NCBI GenBank assembly: GCA_900469955.1
Contig: UBYX01000053.1
Location: forward strand, 1 to 64,000
Direction: 5' to 3'
Length of the DNA stretch: 64,000 nucleotides
DNA from: Hyphomicrobiales bacterium
GTDB taxonomy: Bacteria; Pseudomonadota; Alphaproteobacteria; Rhizobiales; Rhizobiaceae
Positions 17,528 to 26,716 of the stretch are shown here, in pieces (positions within the stretch are counted from its first letter, which is position 1; each line of letters begins with the position of its first letter). The notes under the pieces were generated by a model. The model worked only from the letters and a program-made list of their open reading frames with translations. It was not told where the DNA came from and made no database searches. Both the position numbers and the translations under genes were made by a program.

Positions 17528-18141
17528 TGTTTACCGGAATTGTCACCGATGTCGGCACGGTTGCGGCACTGACCCCGATGGACGAGGGCATCAAGCTGCG
17601 CATCGCGACCAACTACGATCCGAAGACGATCGACATGGGAGCCTCTATCGCTCATGGCGGCGTCTGCCTCACCGTCACCAACCTGCCGGCAGACGGCAGC
17701 AACGAGCGCTGGTTCGAAGTGGAAGCGTGGGAGGAGGCGCTACGGCTGACGACGATCGGCAGTTGGAAGGAGGGCACCCGCGTCAATCTCGAGCGGGCGC
17801 TGAAGATCGGCGACGAACTCGGTGGTCATATTGTCTCCGGGCATGTGGATGGCACGGCTGAAATCCTCTCCGTTGAATCGGAGGGCGAAGCAGTCCGTAT
17901 CCGGCTGCGGGCGCCGGAACATCTTGCCCGTTTCGTTGCACCAAAAGGGTCGGTCGGTCTGGACGGAACCTCGCTTACCGTCAATGCCGTGGCCGGGACG
18001 GATTTCGACGTGCTGCTGATCCGTCACACGCTTGCGGTCACGACCTGGGGTGACCGCAAGGCCGGAGATCTGGTGAATTTCGAGGTCGATACGATGGCGC
18101 GCTATGCGGCACGCCTTGCGGAGTTCCCGGCGAAGGCTTGA
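17527..18141 (+). CDS. ribE: Riboflavin synthase alpha chain
   Basis: A 204-residue enzyme that dismutates two 6,7-dimethyl-8-ribityllumazine molecules into riboflavin. It has the family start MFTGIVTDVG and the two tandem lumazine-binding barrels (about 1-97 and 98-195), with the second-repeat motif GGHIVSGHVDGTAEI and 'DGTSLTVNAV'. The ATG overlaps the ribD stop by one base, so the two are translationally coupled. Its stop is one base from the stop of the convergent HD-GYP gene, with no terminator between them. Confidence 0.97.
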   Translation: MFTGIVTDVGTVAALTPMDEGIKLRIATNYDPKTIDMGASIAHGGVCLTVTNLPADGSNERWFEVEAWEEALRLTTIGSWKEGTRVNLERALKIGDELGGHIVSGHVDGTAEILSVESEGEAVRIRLRAPEHLARFVAPKGSVGLDGTSLTVNAVAGTDFDVLLIRHTLAVTTWGDRKAGDLVNFEVDTMARYAARLAEFPAKA

Positions 18142-18142
18142 G

Positions 18143-19309
18143 CTATTCCTGGTCGGTAAACTGACTGTGGATCTCCTTGAACCTCGGAGCAATCCTTGCG
18201 AAGACCGCGACCAGGCCGGGATCGAAATGTGTCCCGGCATCCCTGACGATGATGTCGACCGCCTCCTCATGCGACATGGCCGGTTTGTATATTCGCTCCG
18301 AGACCAGAGCGTCGTAGGCATCGGCGATCGCCATGATCCGGCCGCCGATCGGGATATCCTCCCCTCGAAGACCTTGAGGATAGCCTGTGCCATTCCACTT
18401 CTCATGATGCGTATGGGCGATTTCCCTGGCGACGTTTAGGAAGGGCGTGGCCGTTCCCATGTAGCGCTCCGCGGTGGCGATCGCCGCGCGGCCGAGTTCG
18501 GCATGGCTCTTCATGATCTCGTATTCCTGCGGATCGAGCTTGCCCGGTTTCAGGAGGACGCTGTCGGGAATGCCGATCTTGCCGATATCGTGCAGCGGCG
18601 CGGATTTGTAGAGCAGATCGATCGCCTCATCGGTCAGCTCCTCCGCATAGACTCCCTGTTCCTTCAGCGCTTCGGCAAGAGCGCGCACATAGTGCTGGGT
18701 GCGGCGAATGTGATTGCCGGTTTCATGGTCACGCGTTTCAGCAAGCGACGCCATGGCCAGAATTAAGGCGTCCCGAGCTCGCGCGGCTTCTTCCTTGGCC
18801 GCAGCAAGGGAGTTGATCAGGTGAACATTGGTGATGGCGACCGCGGCGCTGTTGGCAATCCGCTGCAGAACGCGGACCGCTTCTTCCGAGGGAAGCCCTG
18901 CCTTGGCCCAATAGGCCTCGATTGCGCCAACCGGATCCTCGTTCCGTACTGGAACGACAACGAGACTCTTGACGAAGGTATCTTGATAGGCCGCGTGCGG
19001 AGTTCGGTCGTCCTGATAGATATCCTCGATGACAACGAGTTCGGCATGTTTCATGGCCCAACCCGAAATGCAGCTTTCCAGTGGAAAGCGTTGGCCTTTC
19101 CAGAGCGGCGCGATCGCATCCTCGTCGGCATAGTAGCACTTGTCGTTTTCACGAAGGACGAGGCTCAATCCGTCGGCACCGATCAGCTCGCGAACGGACT
19201 GGCGCAGGACGATCATGATCTCGTCGATGCCACGCGCCATGGACATCTGCAAAATCAGGTCGTCCACGGCGTCGGCTGGAAAAGGATTCTGGTTCACGAG
19301 GGCGTCCAT
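18143..19309 (-). CDS. GAF-HD-GYP cyclic-di-GMP phosphodiesterase
   Basis: A 388-residue cytosolic signalling protein. The GAF domain (about 18-165) would sense a small ligand, and a short helix linker leads to the HD-GYP domain (about 185-380). That domain keeps HDIGKIGIPD, HHEKWNGTGYP and 'IADAYDALVSERIYK', so the metal-binding HD and GYP motifs are intact and c-di-GMP hydrolysis is likely. The start follows GGGAAG. It lies between ribE and ribH on the opposite strand. The window also has a GGDEF protein and a surface polysaccharide locus of a type that is often c-di-GMP controlled; a link is inference. Confidence 0.9.
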   Translation of the reverse strand: MDALVNQNPFPADAVDDLILQMSMARGIDEIMIVLRQSVRELIGADGLSLVLRENDKCYYADEDAIAPLWKGQRFPLESCISGWAMKHAELVVIEDIYQDDRTPHAAYQDTFVKSLVVVPVRNEDPVGAIEAYWAKAGLPSEEAVRVLQRIANSAAVAITNVHLINSLAAAKEEAARARDALILAMASLAETRDHETGNHIRRTQHYVRALAEALKEQGVYAEELTDEAIDLLYKSAPLHDIGKIGIPDSVLLKPGKLDPQEYEIMKSHAELGRAAIATAERYMGTATPFLNVAREIAHTHHEKWNGTGYPQGLRGEDIPIGGRIMAIADAYDALVSERIYKPAMSHEEAVDIIVRDAGTHFDPGLVAVFARIAPRFKEIHSQFTDQE

Positions 19310-19386
19310 CTTCCCGATTATCTATTCTCTATATATTAAAACGGGCTAATAAAAGAAAAGTGCCAGAATTCGCACCACCGGAGCGT

Positions 19387-19899
19387 TCATTGGCGCGACA
19401 ATACCACAATTGGTCCGTGATAGTCGGTTCTTGTGGTTTCGCGGAAACCCAGTTTGGCAGCGACGCGAAGCGAGGCGCAGTTTTCGGGGCTGATGATGCA
19501 GGTCATTTCCATATGGGGGAAATGCGTCGTACCCCAGTCGACCATGGCGCCGGCCGCTTCGGTGGCATAGCCCAGCCCATGTACCGAAGGGATAAGCGCC
19601 CAGCCGGTCTCCAGCGTTCCCTCGATCGATGGCTGGAATTCCCGGCGCATGTCCTGGAAACCAGCCTCGCCCAGGAAGCGGCCCGTCGCCTTCTCCTCGA
19701 TCGCGAGAAAGCCGAACCCCATCAGGTGCCACATGCCGGTGACCCGCAGCATGCGCCCCCAACTATTCTCGCGCGTCGAAGGAACGCCTGTGATAAAACG
19801 GACCACCTCGGGCTCCGCCCAGAAGTTTGCATAAGTTTCGAATTCGTCGAGCCGATGCGGACGCAGGATCAGTCGTTCGGTTTCGATGGTCGGGATCAT
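19387..19899 (-). CDS. GNAT-family N-acetyltransferase
   Basis: A 170-residue acetyltransferase of the RimJ/RimL type. It starts 'MIPTIETERLILRPHRLDEF', typical of ribosomal-protein and small-molecule acetylating GNATs, and has the acetyl-CoA loop region 'TGWALIPSVHGLGYATEAAG' and the closing 'NCASLRVAAKLGFRE'. The substrate is unknown. The start at 19899 has CGGAG upstream; the frame is open to 19971 without one. It stands between the HD-GYP gene and the divergent ribH. Confidence 0.87.
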   Translation of the reverse strand: MIPTIETERLILRPHRLDEFETYANFWAEPEVVRFITGVPSTRENSWGRMLRVTGMWHLMGFGFLAIEEKATGRFLGEAGFQDMRREFQPSIEGTLETGWALIPSVHGLGYATEAAGAMVDWGTTHFPHMEMTCIISPENCASLRVAAKLGFRETTRTDYHGPIVVLSRQ

Positions 19900-20076
19900 T
19901 GTCGCAAACTCCGGTGGATCAAACGCGGCCGCTTCCACAACGCCGCCCAAGGAGATATTCCTGATTCGCATCCCTGCGATCAGCTAAATTCGCTTGCCAT
20001 TCTGCCCGCCGCGTGTTTTGACCGCGGCCTGCCGAAGCCCGAATTTCAAACTGGCTCGATATCATGAAGGTGAATC

Positions 20077-20535
20077 ATGTCGCGTGAAACCGCTCCACAT
20101 ATCCTCATCGTCGAGGCACGTTTCTATGACGACATGGCCGACGCGCTGCTCGATGGTGCCACCAACGCGCTCAAAGAAGCCGGCGCGACCTATGACGTTG
20201 TCACCGTGCCGGGCGCGCTAGAAATTCCGCCGGCCATCGCCATGGCGCTCGATGCAGCGGAAGAGGGCGGCACGGAATACCACGGCTTCGTCGCCCTCGG
20301 CATGGTCATCCGCGGCGAGACCTATCATTTCGATATCGTTGCAAACGAGTCTTCTCGGGCTCTCATGGATCTTGCCGTTTCGGAATCGCTGGCGATCGGC
20401 AATGGCATTCTGACGGTCGAGAACGACGATCAGGCCTGGGCGCGTGCGCGCCGGGCGGACAAGGACAAGGGCGGCTTTGCCGCGCGTGCGGCGCTGACGA
20501 TGATCGCGCTGCGTGAAAAATTGAACGGTGGTTGA
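20077..20535 (+). CDS. ribH: 6,7-dimethyl-8-ribityllumazine synthase
   Basis: A 152-residue lumazine synthase, the penultimate enzyme of riboflavin synthesis, which assembles into an icosahedral or decameric shell. It has 'VPGALEIPPAI', 'FVALGMVIRGETYHFDIVANE' (catalytic His in YHF) and 'GNGILTVENDDQAWARA'. It is separated from ribE by two genes on the other strand but runs directly into nusB, an arrangement common in Proteobacteria. The start follows GAAGGTG. Confidence 0.96.
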   Translation: MSRETAPHILIVEARFYDDMADALLDGATNALKEAGATYDVVTVPGALEIPPAIAMALDAAEEGGTEYHGFVALGMVIRGETYHFDIVANESSRALMDLAVSESLAIGNGILTVENDDQAWARARRADKDKGGFAARAALTMIALREKLNGG

Positions 20536-20539
20536 ATTT

Positions 20540-21019
20540 ATGACGAAGGAAGGCGAACATCCGGTCAAGCCGGCCAACCAGCGGGGCGCAGCCCGGCTCG
20601 CGGCAGTGCAGGCGCTTTACCAGATGGATATCGGCGGCACCGGCGTGCTGGAAGTGGTCGCCGAATACGAAGCGCACAGGCTCGGCCAGGAACTCGACGG
20701 CGACACCTATCTGAAGGCCGATCCGTCATGGTTCCGCTCGATCGTTGCCGGCGTAGTCCGCGACCAGGTCAAGATCGATCCGCTGATCCGCTCGTCGCTC
20801 CAGGAGGACTGGCCGCTCTCCCGCCTCGATTCCACGCTGCGTGCGATTTTGCGTGCAGGCACTTTCGAAATCCTCGAGCGCAAAGACGTGCCGGTTGCTG
20901 TCATCGTGACCGAATATGTCGAGATCGCGCGTGCCTTCTTCGCCGAGGAGGAGCCGCGGATCGTCAATGCCGTTCTCGACCGCATTGCCAAACAGGTGCG
21001 TGGCGACACCAAGAAATAG
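20540..21019 (+). CDS. nusB: Transcription antitermination factor NusB
   Basis: A 158-residue all-helical RNA-binding factor that, with NusE (S10), binds boxA in rRNA operons and prevents premature termination. It has 'RGAARLAAVQALYQMDIGG', 'DPLIRSSLQEDWPLSRLDSTLRAILRAGTFE' and 'VIVTEYVEIARAFFAEEEPRIVNAVLDRIA'. I chose ATG 20540, five bases after the ribH stop and behind GGTGG; ATG 20528 lies inside ribH. The ribH-nusB pairing is conserved. Confidence 0.95.
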   Translation: MTKEGEHPVKPANQRGAARLAAVQALYQMDIGGTGVLEVVAEYEAHRLGQELDGDTYLKADPSWFRSIVAGVVRDQVKIDPLIRSSLQEDWPLSRLDSTLRAILRAGTFEILERKDVPVAVIVTEYVEIARAFFAEEEPRIVNAVLDRIAKQVRGDTKK

Positions 21020-21034
21020 GCTGAGGATAGCGGC

Positions 21035-22258
21035 ATGGACAGCGCGGTGGACGGACTTCAGACGCAACTGCGCACGGCCCGCCGCAGTGTCGCCTTACTT
21101 GCGGCGACCCAAGCGATCCTGGGATCGGCACCTCCAGTGGTCTTTTCGCTGGGCGGTCTTGTCGGTTACCAACTCTTGAGCGACGACAAGTCGCTGGCGA
21201 CCGCCCCTCTCACTGGCTTCAACATCGGCATGGCGGCGGGTGCTGTGGCAATCGCCGTTGCGTCCCGCTTTCTGGGCCGCAAACAGAGCTTCATGCTCGG
21301 AGCCGTTCTCGGTGCGCTTGGCGCCGGCATTGGCACAGTCGCGCTGTTTCAGTCGAATTTCTGGCTTTTCGCGCTGGGGATGCTGCTGATGGGGCTTTGC
21401 GGCGGTGCCACGCAGAAGATCCGCTTCGCCGCTGCCGATGCGTCGCCTTCCTTCTACAAGCCGAAGGCGATTTCATGGATTCTTGCAGCCGGGATCGTGT
21501 CGGCTGTTCTCGGCCCGCAGTTGGCGATCTGGACCAAGGACCTCGCGGCGCCTGTGCTATTTGCCGGTGCCTTCATGGCTCTCATACCCCTGTTTCTCAT
21601 CGCGGTTGTGATGCTCTTGCCGCTCAAGCTGCCGGCAATGACCTCCAGCGCGACGGCCACGGCGTCTGCACGCCCGCTGTCTGAGATCGTCACCACTCAG
21701 CGATTCCTGACCGGAATGATCTGCGGCATCAGCAGCTATGCGCTGATGACCTTCATGATGACCGGAGCGCCGCTGGCAATGGTTATCGGTTGCGGCTTCC
21801 CCACCGAGATGGCGACACTCGGCATCCAGTGGCATGTGCTTGCGATGTTTGCCCCGAGTTTCTTCACCGGCATGCTGATTTCCCGCTTCGGCGTGGAAAA
21901 GATCGTTGCCGCCGGCCTCGTCATCCTTATGGGATGCGCCGTCGTCGCTCACATCGGCATCGAACTCTGGAATTTCTGGGGCGCGCTTGTGCTGCTCGGC
22001 ATCGGCTGGAACTTTGGTTTCATCGGTTCGACGGCGATCGTCGCTTCGAGCTACCGGCCCCACGAGGCGGACAAGGTGCAAGGGTTCCATGACATCATCC
22101 TGTTCACCACGGTGGCTCTCTCGTCCTTCTCGTCCGGCAAGATATTCACCGCCTACGGGTGGTCGTTCATGAACCTCATCATCTGGCCCGTAACCATCGT
22201 CTGCCTGGTTCTTGTGCTGGCATTGATGCTGAAATCCTCTTCCGCAAAATCCGCCTAG
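21035..22258 (+). CDS. Major facilitator superfamily transporter
   Basis: A 407-residue protein with about twelve hydrophobic helices and a short cytoplasmic N-terminus. MFS features include 'GMLISRFGVEKIVAAG' between helices and a repeat of this type near residue 85 (ASRFLGRKQSFMLG). The central loop 'TATASARPLSEIVTTQRFLTGM' separates two six-helix halves. The substrate cannot be inferred. It follows nusB by 15 bases, so it may be read through from ribH-nusB; the overlap with housekeeping genes says little about its role. Confidence 0.88.
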   Translation: MDSAVDGLQTQLRTARRSVALLAATQAILGSAPPVVFSLGGLVGYQLLSDDKSLATAPLTGFNIGMAAGAVAIAVASRFLGRKQSFMLGAVLGALGAGIGTVALFQSNFWLFALGMLLMGLCGGATQKIRFAAADASPSFYKPKAISWILAAGIVSAVLGPQLAIWTKDLAAPVLFAGAFMALIPLFLIAVVMLLPLKLPAMTSSATATASARPLSEIVTTQRFLTGMICGISSYALMTFMMTGAPLAMVIGCGFPTEMATLGIQWHVLAMFAPSFFTGMLISRFGVEKIVAAGLVILMGCAVVAHIGIELWNFWGALVLLGIGWNFGFIGSTAIVASSYRPHEADKVQGFHDIILFTTVALSSFSSGKIFTAYGWSFMNLIIWPVTIVCLVLVLALMLKSSSAKSA

Positions 22259-22475
22259 AGTCTTGCCCTCTCGGGGCTTGACGCCAATCCAACTCCACCG
22301 CAATCTCGCGCCGCGTGATCGACTGTCGGATTCTTGGAGGGGATTCGTTCGCTTGCGCGAAAATGCGCGGTGGAGTGCCGCGGCGACCCGAAATGTCTGG
22401 GAGGACAGGGCGGGGTGTCGTGGAGTGCATGGCCGGCGGAATGTTCCGCCAGGGCTTAGGGAGAGGAAGAAGCGA

Positions 22476-24617
22476 ATGACCGTAATTTTAGGTGTGATCG
22501 TTTGCGGCCTGCTATCGATCATTTATGCCGCCTGGGCGACCCGTTCAGTTCTGGCTGCCGATCAGGGCAATCAGCGCATGCAGGAAATCGCCGGCTATAT
22601 CCGTGAGGGCGCACAGGCCTACCTGACGCGCCAATACATGACGATCGCCATCGTCGGCGTTGTCGTCACCATTCTTGCCTGGCTGCTTCTATCCGGCACC
22701 GCCGCGCTCGGCTTCGTCATCGGCGCCGTACTTTCCGGCGCCGCTGGCTTCATCGGAATGCACGTCTCGGTTCGCGCCAACGTCCGCACTGCCCAGGCCT
22801 CTTCACAGAGCCTGGCAGCCGGTCTCGACATCGCCTTCAAATCCGGCGCCATCACCGGCATGCTGGTTGCGGGTCTCGCTCTCCTCGGTGTCTCCATCTA
22901 CTACTGGGTGCTGACAGCTGGCCTCGGTCATCCGAGCGGCTCGCGCGAAGTCATCGACGCCCTGGTGGCGCTTGGTTTCGGCGCATCGCTTATCTCCATC
23001 TTCGCCCGTCTCGGCGGCGGCATCTTCACCAAGGGAGCCGATGTCGGCGGTGACCTTGTCGGCAAGGTCGAAGCAGGCATTCCCGAGGACGATCCGCGCA
23101 ATCCGGCGACCATTGCCGACAATGTCGGCGACAACGTCGGCGATTGCGCCGGCATGGCGGCCGACCTTTTCGAAACCTATGCCGTTTCCGTCGTCGCCAC
23201 CATGGTTCTCGCCGCAATCTTCTTCGCCGGCGCACCGCTGCTGGAAACGGTGATGATCTACCCGCTGGCCATCTGCGGCGCCTGCATCGTCACCTCCATC
23301 ATCGGCACCTTCTTCGTCAAGCTTGGCGCCAACGGCTCCATCATGGGGGCGCTTTACAAGGGCCTGATCGTCACCGGCTTTCTGTCGATCCTCGGCCTCG
23401 GCGCCGCGACCTCGCTGACCATCGGCTGGGGCACGATCGGTTCCGTGGCGGGTCAGGATATCACCGGTACAAATCTCTTCATCTGCGGCCTTCTCGGCTT
23501 GGTGGTGACGGCGCTGATCGTGGTCATCACCGAATACTATACGGGCACGAACAAGCGTCCGGTGAACTCCATCGCCCAGGCGTCCGTGACCGGTCACGGC
23601 ACCAACGTCATCCAGGGTCTTGCCGTCTCGCTCGAATCGACGGCTCTGCCGGCAATCGTCATCGTTGGCGGCATCATTGCAACCTATCAGCTTGCCGGCC
23701 TGTTCGGGACCGGGATCGCGGTTACCGCCATGCTTGGCCTCGCTGGCATGATCGTTGCGCTCGACGCCTTCGGCCCCGTCACCGACAACGCCGGCGGCAT
23801 TGCCGAAATGTCTCATCTGCCGCCGGAAGTGCGCAAATCGACCGATGCCCTCGACGCGGTCGGCAACACCACGAAGGCCGTGACCAAAGGCTATGCTATC
23901 GGCTCGGCCGGTCTCGGCGCTCTGGTGCTTTTCGCGGCCTATTCCAACGATCTGAAATATTTCGTCGCCAATAGCGCCCAATATCCCTATTTCAACGGCG
24001 TCGGCGAGATCAACTTCGATCTTTCGAACCCTTACGTCGTTGCAGGCCTGATCTTCGGCGGCCTCATTCCCTACCTCTTCGGCGGCATCGCCATGACCGC
24101 CGTCGGCCGTGCTGCCGGCTCGATCGTTGAGGAAGTGCGCATGCAGTTCCGCAACAAGCCGGGTATCATGCAGGGAACGGAGCGCCCGGATTATGGCAGG
24201 GCCGTCGATATCCTGACCAAGGCAGCGATCCGCGAGATGATCATTCCGTCGCTGCTGCCGGTGCTCGCGCCAATCGTCGTCTATTTCGGCGTTCTGCTGA
24301 TCTCCGGCGGCGACAAGGCGTCCGCCTTTGCGGCACTTGGCGCTTCGCTGCTCGGGGTGATCGTCAACGGTCTCTTCGTGGCGATCTCGATGACGTCGGG
24401 CGGCGGCGCCTGGGACAATGCCAAGAAAAGCTTCGAGGATGGCTTTGTGGACAAGGACGGCACCCGGCACCTCAAGGGGTCGGAGGCGCACAAGGCGTCG
24501 GTCACCGGCGATACTGTAGGCGATCCCTACAAGGATACCGCTGGTCCCGCCGTCAATCCGGCAATCAAGATCACCAACATCGTTGCTCTTCTGCTGCTCG
24601 CGGTTCTCGCGGGCTGA
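22476..24617 (+). CDS. hppA: K+-independent proton-translocating pyrophosphatase
   Basis: A 713-residue membrane pump with about 16 helices that couples pyrophosphate hydrolysis to proton export. The substrate site is intact: DVGGDLVGKVEAGIPEDDPRNP (189-210), DNVGDNVGDCAG (215-226) and EYYTGTNKRPV (353-363). The sequence GNTTKAVTKG (463-472) has Lys467 where K+-dependent enzymes have Ala, which marks the K+-independent class. The start at 22476 follows GGGAGAGGAAG; a spurious in-frame extension reaches 22263. A strong terminator follows. Confidence 0.97.
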   Translation: MTVILGVIVCGLLSIIYAAWATRSVLAADQGNQRMQEIAGYIREGAQAYLTRQYMTIAIVGVVVTILAWLLLSGTAALGFVIGAVLSGAAGFIGMHVSVRANVRTAQASSQSLAAGLDIAFKSGAITGMLVAGLALLGVSIYYWVLTAGLGHPSGSREVIDALVALGFGASLISIFARLGGGIFTKGADVGGDLVGKVEAGIPEDDPRNPATIADNVGDNVGDCAGMAADLFETYAVSVVATMVLAAIFFAGAPLLETVMIYPLAICGACIVTSIIGTFFVKLGANGSIMGALYKGLIVTGFLSILGLGAATSLTIGWGTIGSVAGQDITGTNLFICGLLGLVVTALIVVITEYYTGTNKRPVNSIAQASVTGHGTNVIQGLAVSLESTALPAIVIVGGIIATYQLAGLFGTGIAVTAMLGLAGMIVALDAFGPVTDNAGGIAEMSHLPPEVRKSTDALDAVGNTTKAVTKGYAIGSAGLGALVLFAAYSNDLKYFVANSAQYPYFNGVGEINFDLSNPYVVAGLIFGGLIPYLFGGIAMTAVGRAAGSIVEEVRMQFRNKPGIMQGTERPDYGRAVDILTKAAIREMIIPSLLPVLAPIVVYFGVLLISGGDKASAFAALGASLLGVIVNGLFVAISMTSGGGAWDNAKKSFEDGFVDKDGTRHLKGSEAHKASVTGDTVGDPYKDTAGPAVNPAIKITNIVALLLLAVLAG

Positions 24618-24650
24618 GAACCGCCTGACAAAGAGCGTTTCTCACAAACG

Positions 24651-24684
24651 AAAGGCCCGCGGGAGCGTCTCCCGCGGGCCTTTT
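24651..24684. terminator. Bidirectional terminator between hppA and bamE
   Basis: A perfect 15-base-pair stem, AAAGGCCCGCGGGAG (24651-24665) with CTCCCGCGGGCCTTT (24669-24683), encloses the loop CGT. A-rich and T-rich flanks serve both strands. It stops hppA and the convergent bamE. Confidence 0.92.
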
Positions 24685-24703
24685 CCGTAACTCAGGTCCG
24701 TAC

Positions 24704-25237
24704 TTAGCGACCGCCGAGCCCGCCCCCGCCGAGGAGGTTGCGCGCTGCTGCGGCACCTGCGCCCCCGGCGCCAGTGCCGCCCGAAAGAAGCTGCTGCAGG
24801 AATGTCAGGTCGCGACCGCCTGTCGGCGTCGTGCGGGAAATGGTGTCGAACACCTTGCCATCCTGCATCGTATAGTTTGCCTTCCGGGCCACCGTGCCGT
24901 TCTTGTCGAAATAGATCGCCAGCACGGACTGGTCGACCAGCCGCGGCTTCATGAACGCCACGGCGCGTTCGCGTCTCTGGGAAATGTAATAGAAGACTTC
25001 GGTATCGAAGGTCGCCGTCGTCGACGGCGTCCCCATGGTCAGCAATACCTGTTCGCGGCTCGACCCCTCAGGAATGAGGTTCAGCGACTGCTGGTCGATG
25101 ACGTAGCCGTTGTACATGGTATCGCCAAGCTGCATCGACGTGCAGCCGGAAACGGTCATGGATGCGACGACAATCGCCATCGCGGTCTTACTCAAGAATG
25201 TCATCTGGTACCCGAAAACCCGCTTGTTCAACCGCAT
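24704..25237 (-). CDS. bamE: Outer membrane assembly lipoprotein BamE (SmpA/OmlA)
   Basis: A 177-residue lipoprotein of the Bam complex that inserts beta-barrel proteins in the outer membrane. The lipobox VSGC places the acylated cysteine at residue 32. The SmpA/OmlA fold follows, with 'YVIDQQSLNLIPEGSSREQVLLTMGTPSTT' and 'FYYISQRRERAVAFMKPRLVDQSVLAIYFDKNGTV'. The C-terminal glycine-rich tail (GGTGAGGAGAAAARNLLGG) is longer than in Escherichia coli and typical of rhizobia. The start is uncertain between ATG 25237 and ATG 25204. It is divergent from the cytochrome chaperone. Confidence 0.92.
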   Translation of the reverse strand: MRLNKRVFGYQMTFLSKTAMAIVVASMTVSGCTSMQLGDTMYNGYVIDQQSLNLIPEGSSREQVLLTMGTPSTTATFDTEVFYYISQRRERAVAFMKPRLVDQSVLAIYFDKNGTVARKANYTMQDGKVFDTISRTTPTGGRDLTFLQQLLSGGTGAGGAGAAAARNLLGGGGLGGR

Positions 25238-25459
25238 CCCCCAAAACTCGACCGTCCCTGCTGTTCATACCATTGTGGCTATTCGGGGACATAAGGCTGA
25301 TCCTTGCCGCCAGGCGGGCGAAAGGATCACGACCCCGTTCGCTGATCGGCGGAACGGCATTGCAATTCGTGCCTGCTTCGGTAAACCAGCTTTCGTTTCC
25401 ATGCAACATGGCCGACCCTCAGCCAGAGATCTTCATGGAGGCAAATAACGGGAATTCGG

Positions 25460-25996
25460 ATGATTTTCAGGCTTTTCAGGAAGAAGAACCACAACCGCGC
25501 GATCGTCGATCGGCAATATGCCGCCCTGACGTCGGCTGCGCGCAAGCCCTTCTTCTACAGCGACCTCGACGTGCCTGACACCGTCATGGGCCGTTTCGAG
25601 ATGCTGTCGATCGTGATGATCCTGTTTTTCCGCCGCACGGCAAAGTCCGATGCAAGCGGGCAGGAGCTTGCCCAGGAGATCGTCGACGCCTTTTTCCAGG
25701 ATATCGACCATTCCATTCGCGAACTCGGAATCGGGGATCAGAGTGTGCCCAAGCGCATGAAGAAACTCGCGGGTATGTTTTATGGGAGGCTCGAGACTTA
25801 CGCTGCTGCTCTTGAGGCAGGCGACACGGAAAAGCTTGCGGATGCGCTTCGGCGCAATATCTATCCGGGAATGGCAGATGCGCCCATGATGCCTGGACTT
25901 GCGGATTGGATGATTGCGGCTGAGGCGGCACTTGCCGGCGTATCCGAAGATGAGATTTCCCGCGGGCAGGCGGTTCTGCCTTTGCCGGGGAAGTGA
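25460..25996 (+). CDS. Ubiquinol-cytochrome c chaperone family protein
   Basis: A 178-residue member of the CBP3/UQCC1 family, which assists cytochrome b assembly into the bc1 complex in mitochondria and alphaproteobacteria. The core 'PDTVMGRFEMLSIVMILFFRRTA', 'QELAQEIVDAFFQDIDHSIRELGIGDQSVPKRMKKLAGMFYGR' and the C-terminal 'GLADWMIAAEAAL' match the family. It is followed six bases later by the DUF177 gene, a pairing conserved upstream of plsX-fabH in rhizobia. The start lies behind GGAATTCGG. Confidence 0.9.
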   Translation: MIFRLFRKKNHNRAIVDRQYAALTSAARKPFFYSDLDVPDTVMGRFEMLSIVMILFFRRTAKSDASGQELAQEIVDAFFQDIDHSIRELGIGDQSVPKRMKKLAGMFYGRLETYAAALEAGDTEKLADALRRNIYPGMADAPMMPGLADWMIAAEAALAGVSEDEISRGQAVLPLPGK

Positions 25997-26002
25997 GGTA
26001 GC

Positions 26003-26569
26003 ATGAAGAATATCAATGGCGGGAGCGAAAAGCCTCCCTTTTCCTACCCTGTGAAGGTCGGGCACATATCGGCCAATCCGGTGACCGTGCATCTGGAGGC
26101 GAATGAACGGGAACGCGTGGATCTGGCGAAGCTTTGGCAGGTCGTGTCCGTGAAGGCGTTGACAGCCGACCTGCAGATTACGCGCTGGAAGAAGGACGGC
26201 GTCCGGCTCAAGGGACGGGTTACGGCAGATATCGTCCAGTCGTGCGTCGTGACGCTCGATCCGGTCGAATCGAAAATCGGCGAGGATTTCGAGCAGATAT
26301 TCGTGCCGGAAGGCTCCAAGCTCGCACGGATCGTCACCAACGAGGCCGCCGAGATGATACTGGATCCCGATGGACCGGATCTCCCGGAGGCGTTTGCTGG
26401 CGACACCATCGATGCCGGTGTGGCCGTTGCCGAATTTGCGGCCCTCGCCATCGATCCCTATCCACGCAAGGCCGGTATTGAATTTTCCGATCACCTAGAA
26501 GGTGATGGAGACGGGAAGTCGGGCCGCCCCAATCCTTTCGCGGTCCTGAAAGACTGGAAAAAGGACTGA
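26003..26569 (+). CDS. DUF177 (YceD-like) protein
   Basis: A 188-residue protein of the DUF177/YceD family, whose bacterial members are linked to 23S rRNA accumulation. In many bacteria it stands directly upstream of rpmF and plsX; here rpmF is absent and plsX follows after 147 bases. Recognisable parts are 'ADIVQSCVVTLDPVESKIGEDFEQIFVP' (the single cysteine replaces the usual pattern) and 'EFAALAIDPYPRKAGIEF'. The start follows GAGGTAGC close to the previous stop. Confidence 0.85.
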   Translation: MKNINGGSEKPPFSYPVKVGHISANPVTVHLEANERERVDLAKLWQVVSVKALTADLQITRWKKDGVRLKGRVTADIVQSCVVTLDPVESKIGEDFEQIFVPEGSKLARIVTNEAAEMILDPDGPDLPEAFAGDTIDAGVAVAEFAALAIDPYPRKAGIEFSDHLEGDGDGKSGRPNPFAVLKDWKKD

Positions 26570-26716
26570 CGGCTGTTGTAAGCAGCAACAAAAACTATAT
26601 TTTGGCCACGAATTCGCCGGCAGCACCGCGCAGGAGCATGGCCACAGAAGACGCTAGAACTGGCGCATGACCTATAATTGGTTCATGAGCCCGGCGAAGA
26701 TAAGGATCAGGGACGC

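Noticed and set aside
19972..20076. FMN riboswitch before ribH or ribD
   Set aside because: None of the conserved FMN-aptamer segments can be seen in either leader.
22263..22475. N-terminal extension of hppA
   Set aside because: The family starts with the first membrane helix at 22476, where a strong ribosome binding site lies.
22803..24491. A 562-codon frame antisense to hppA
   Set aside because: Shadow of hppA with no domain pattern.
26673..26678. TATAAT as plsX promoter
   Set aside because: No -35 box at 16-18 bases; kept only as a remark in the plsX entry.
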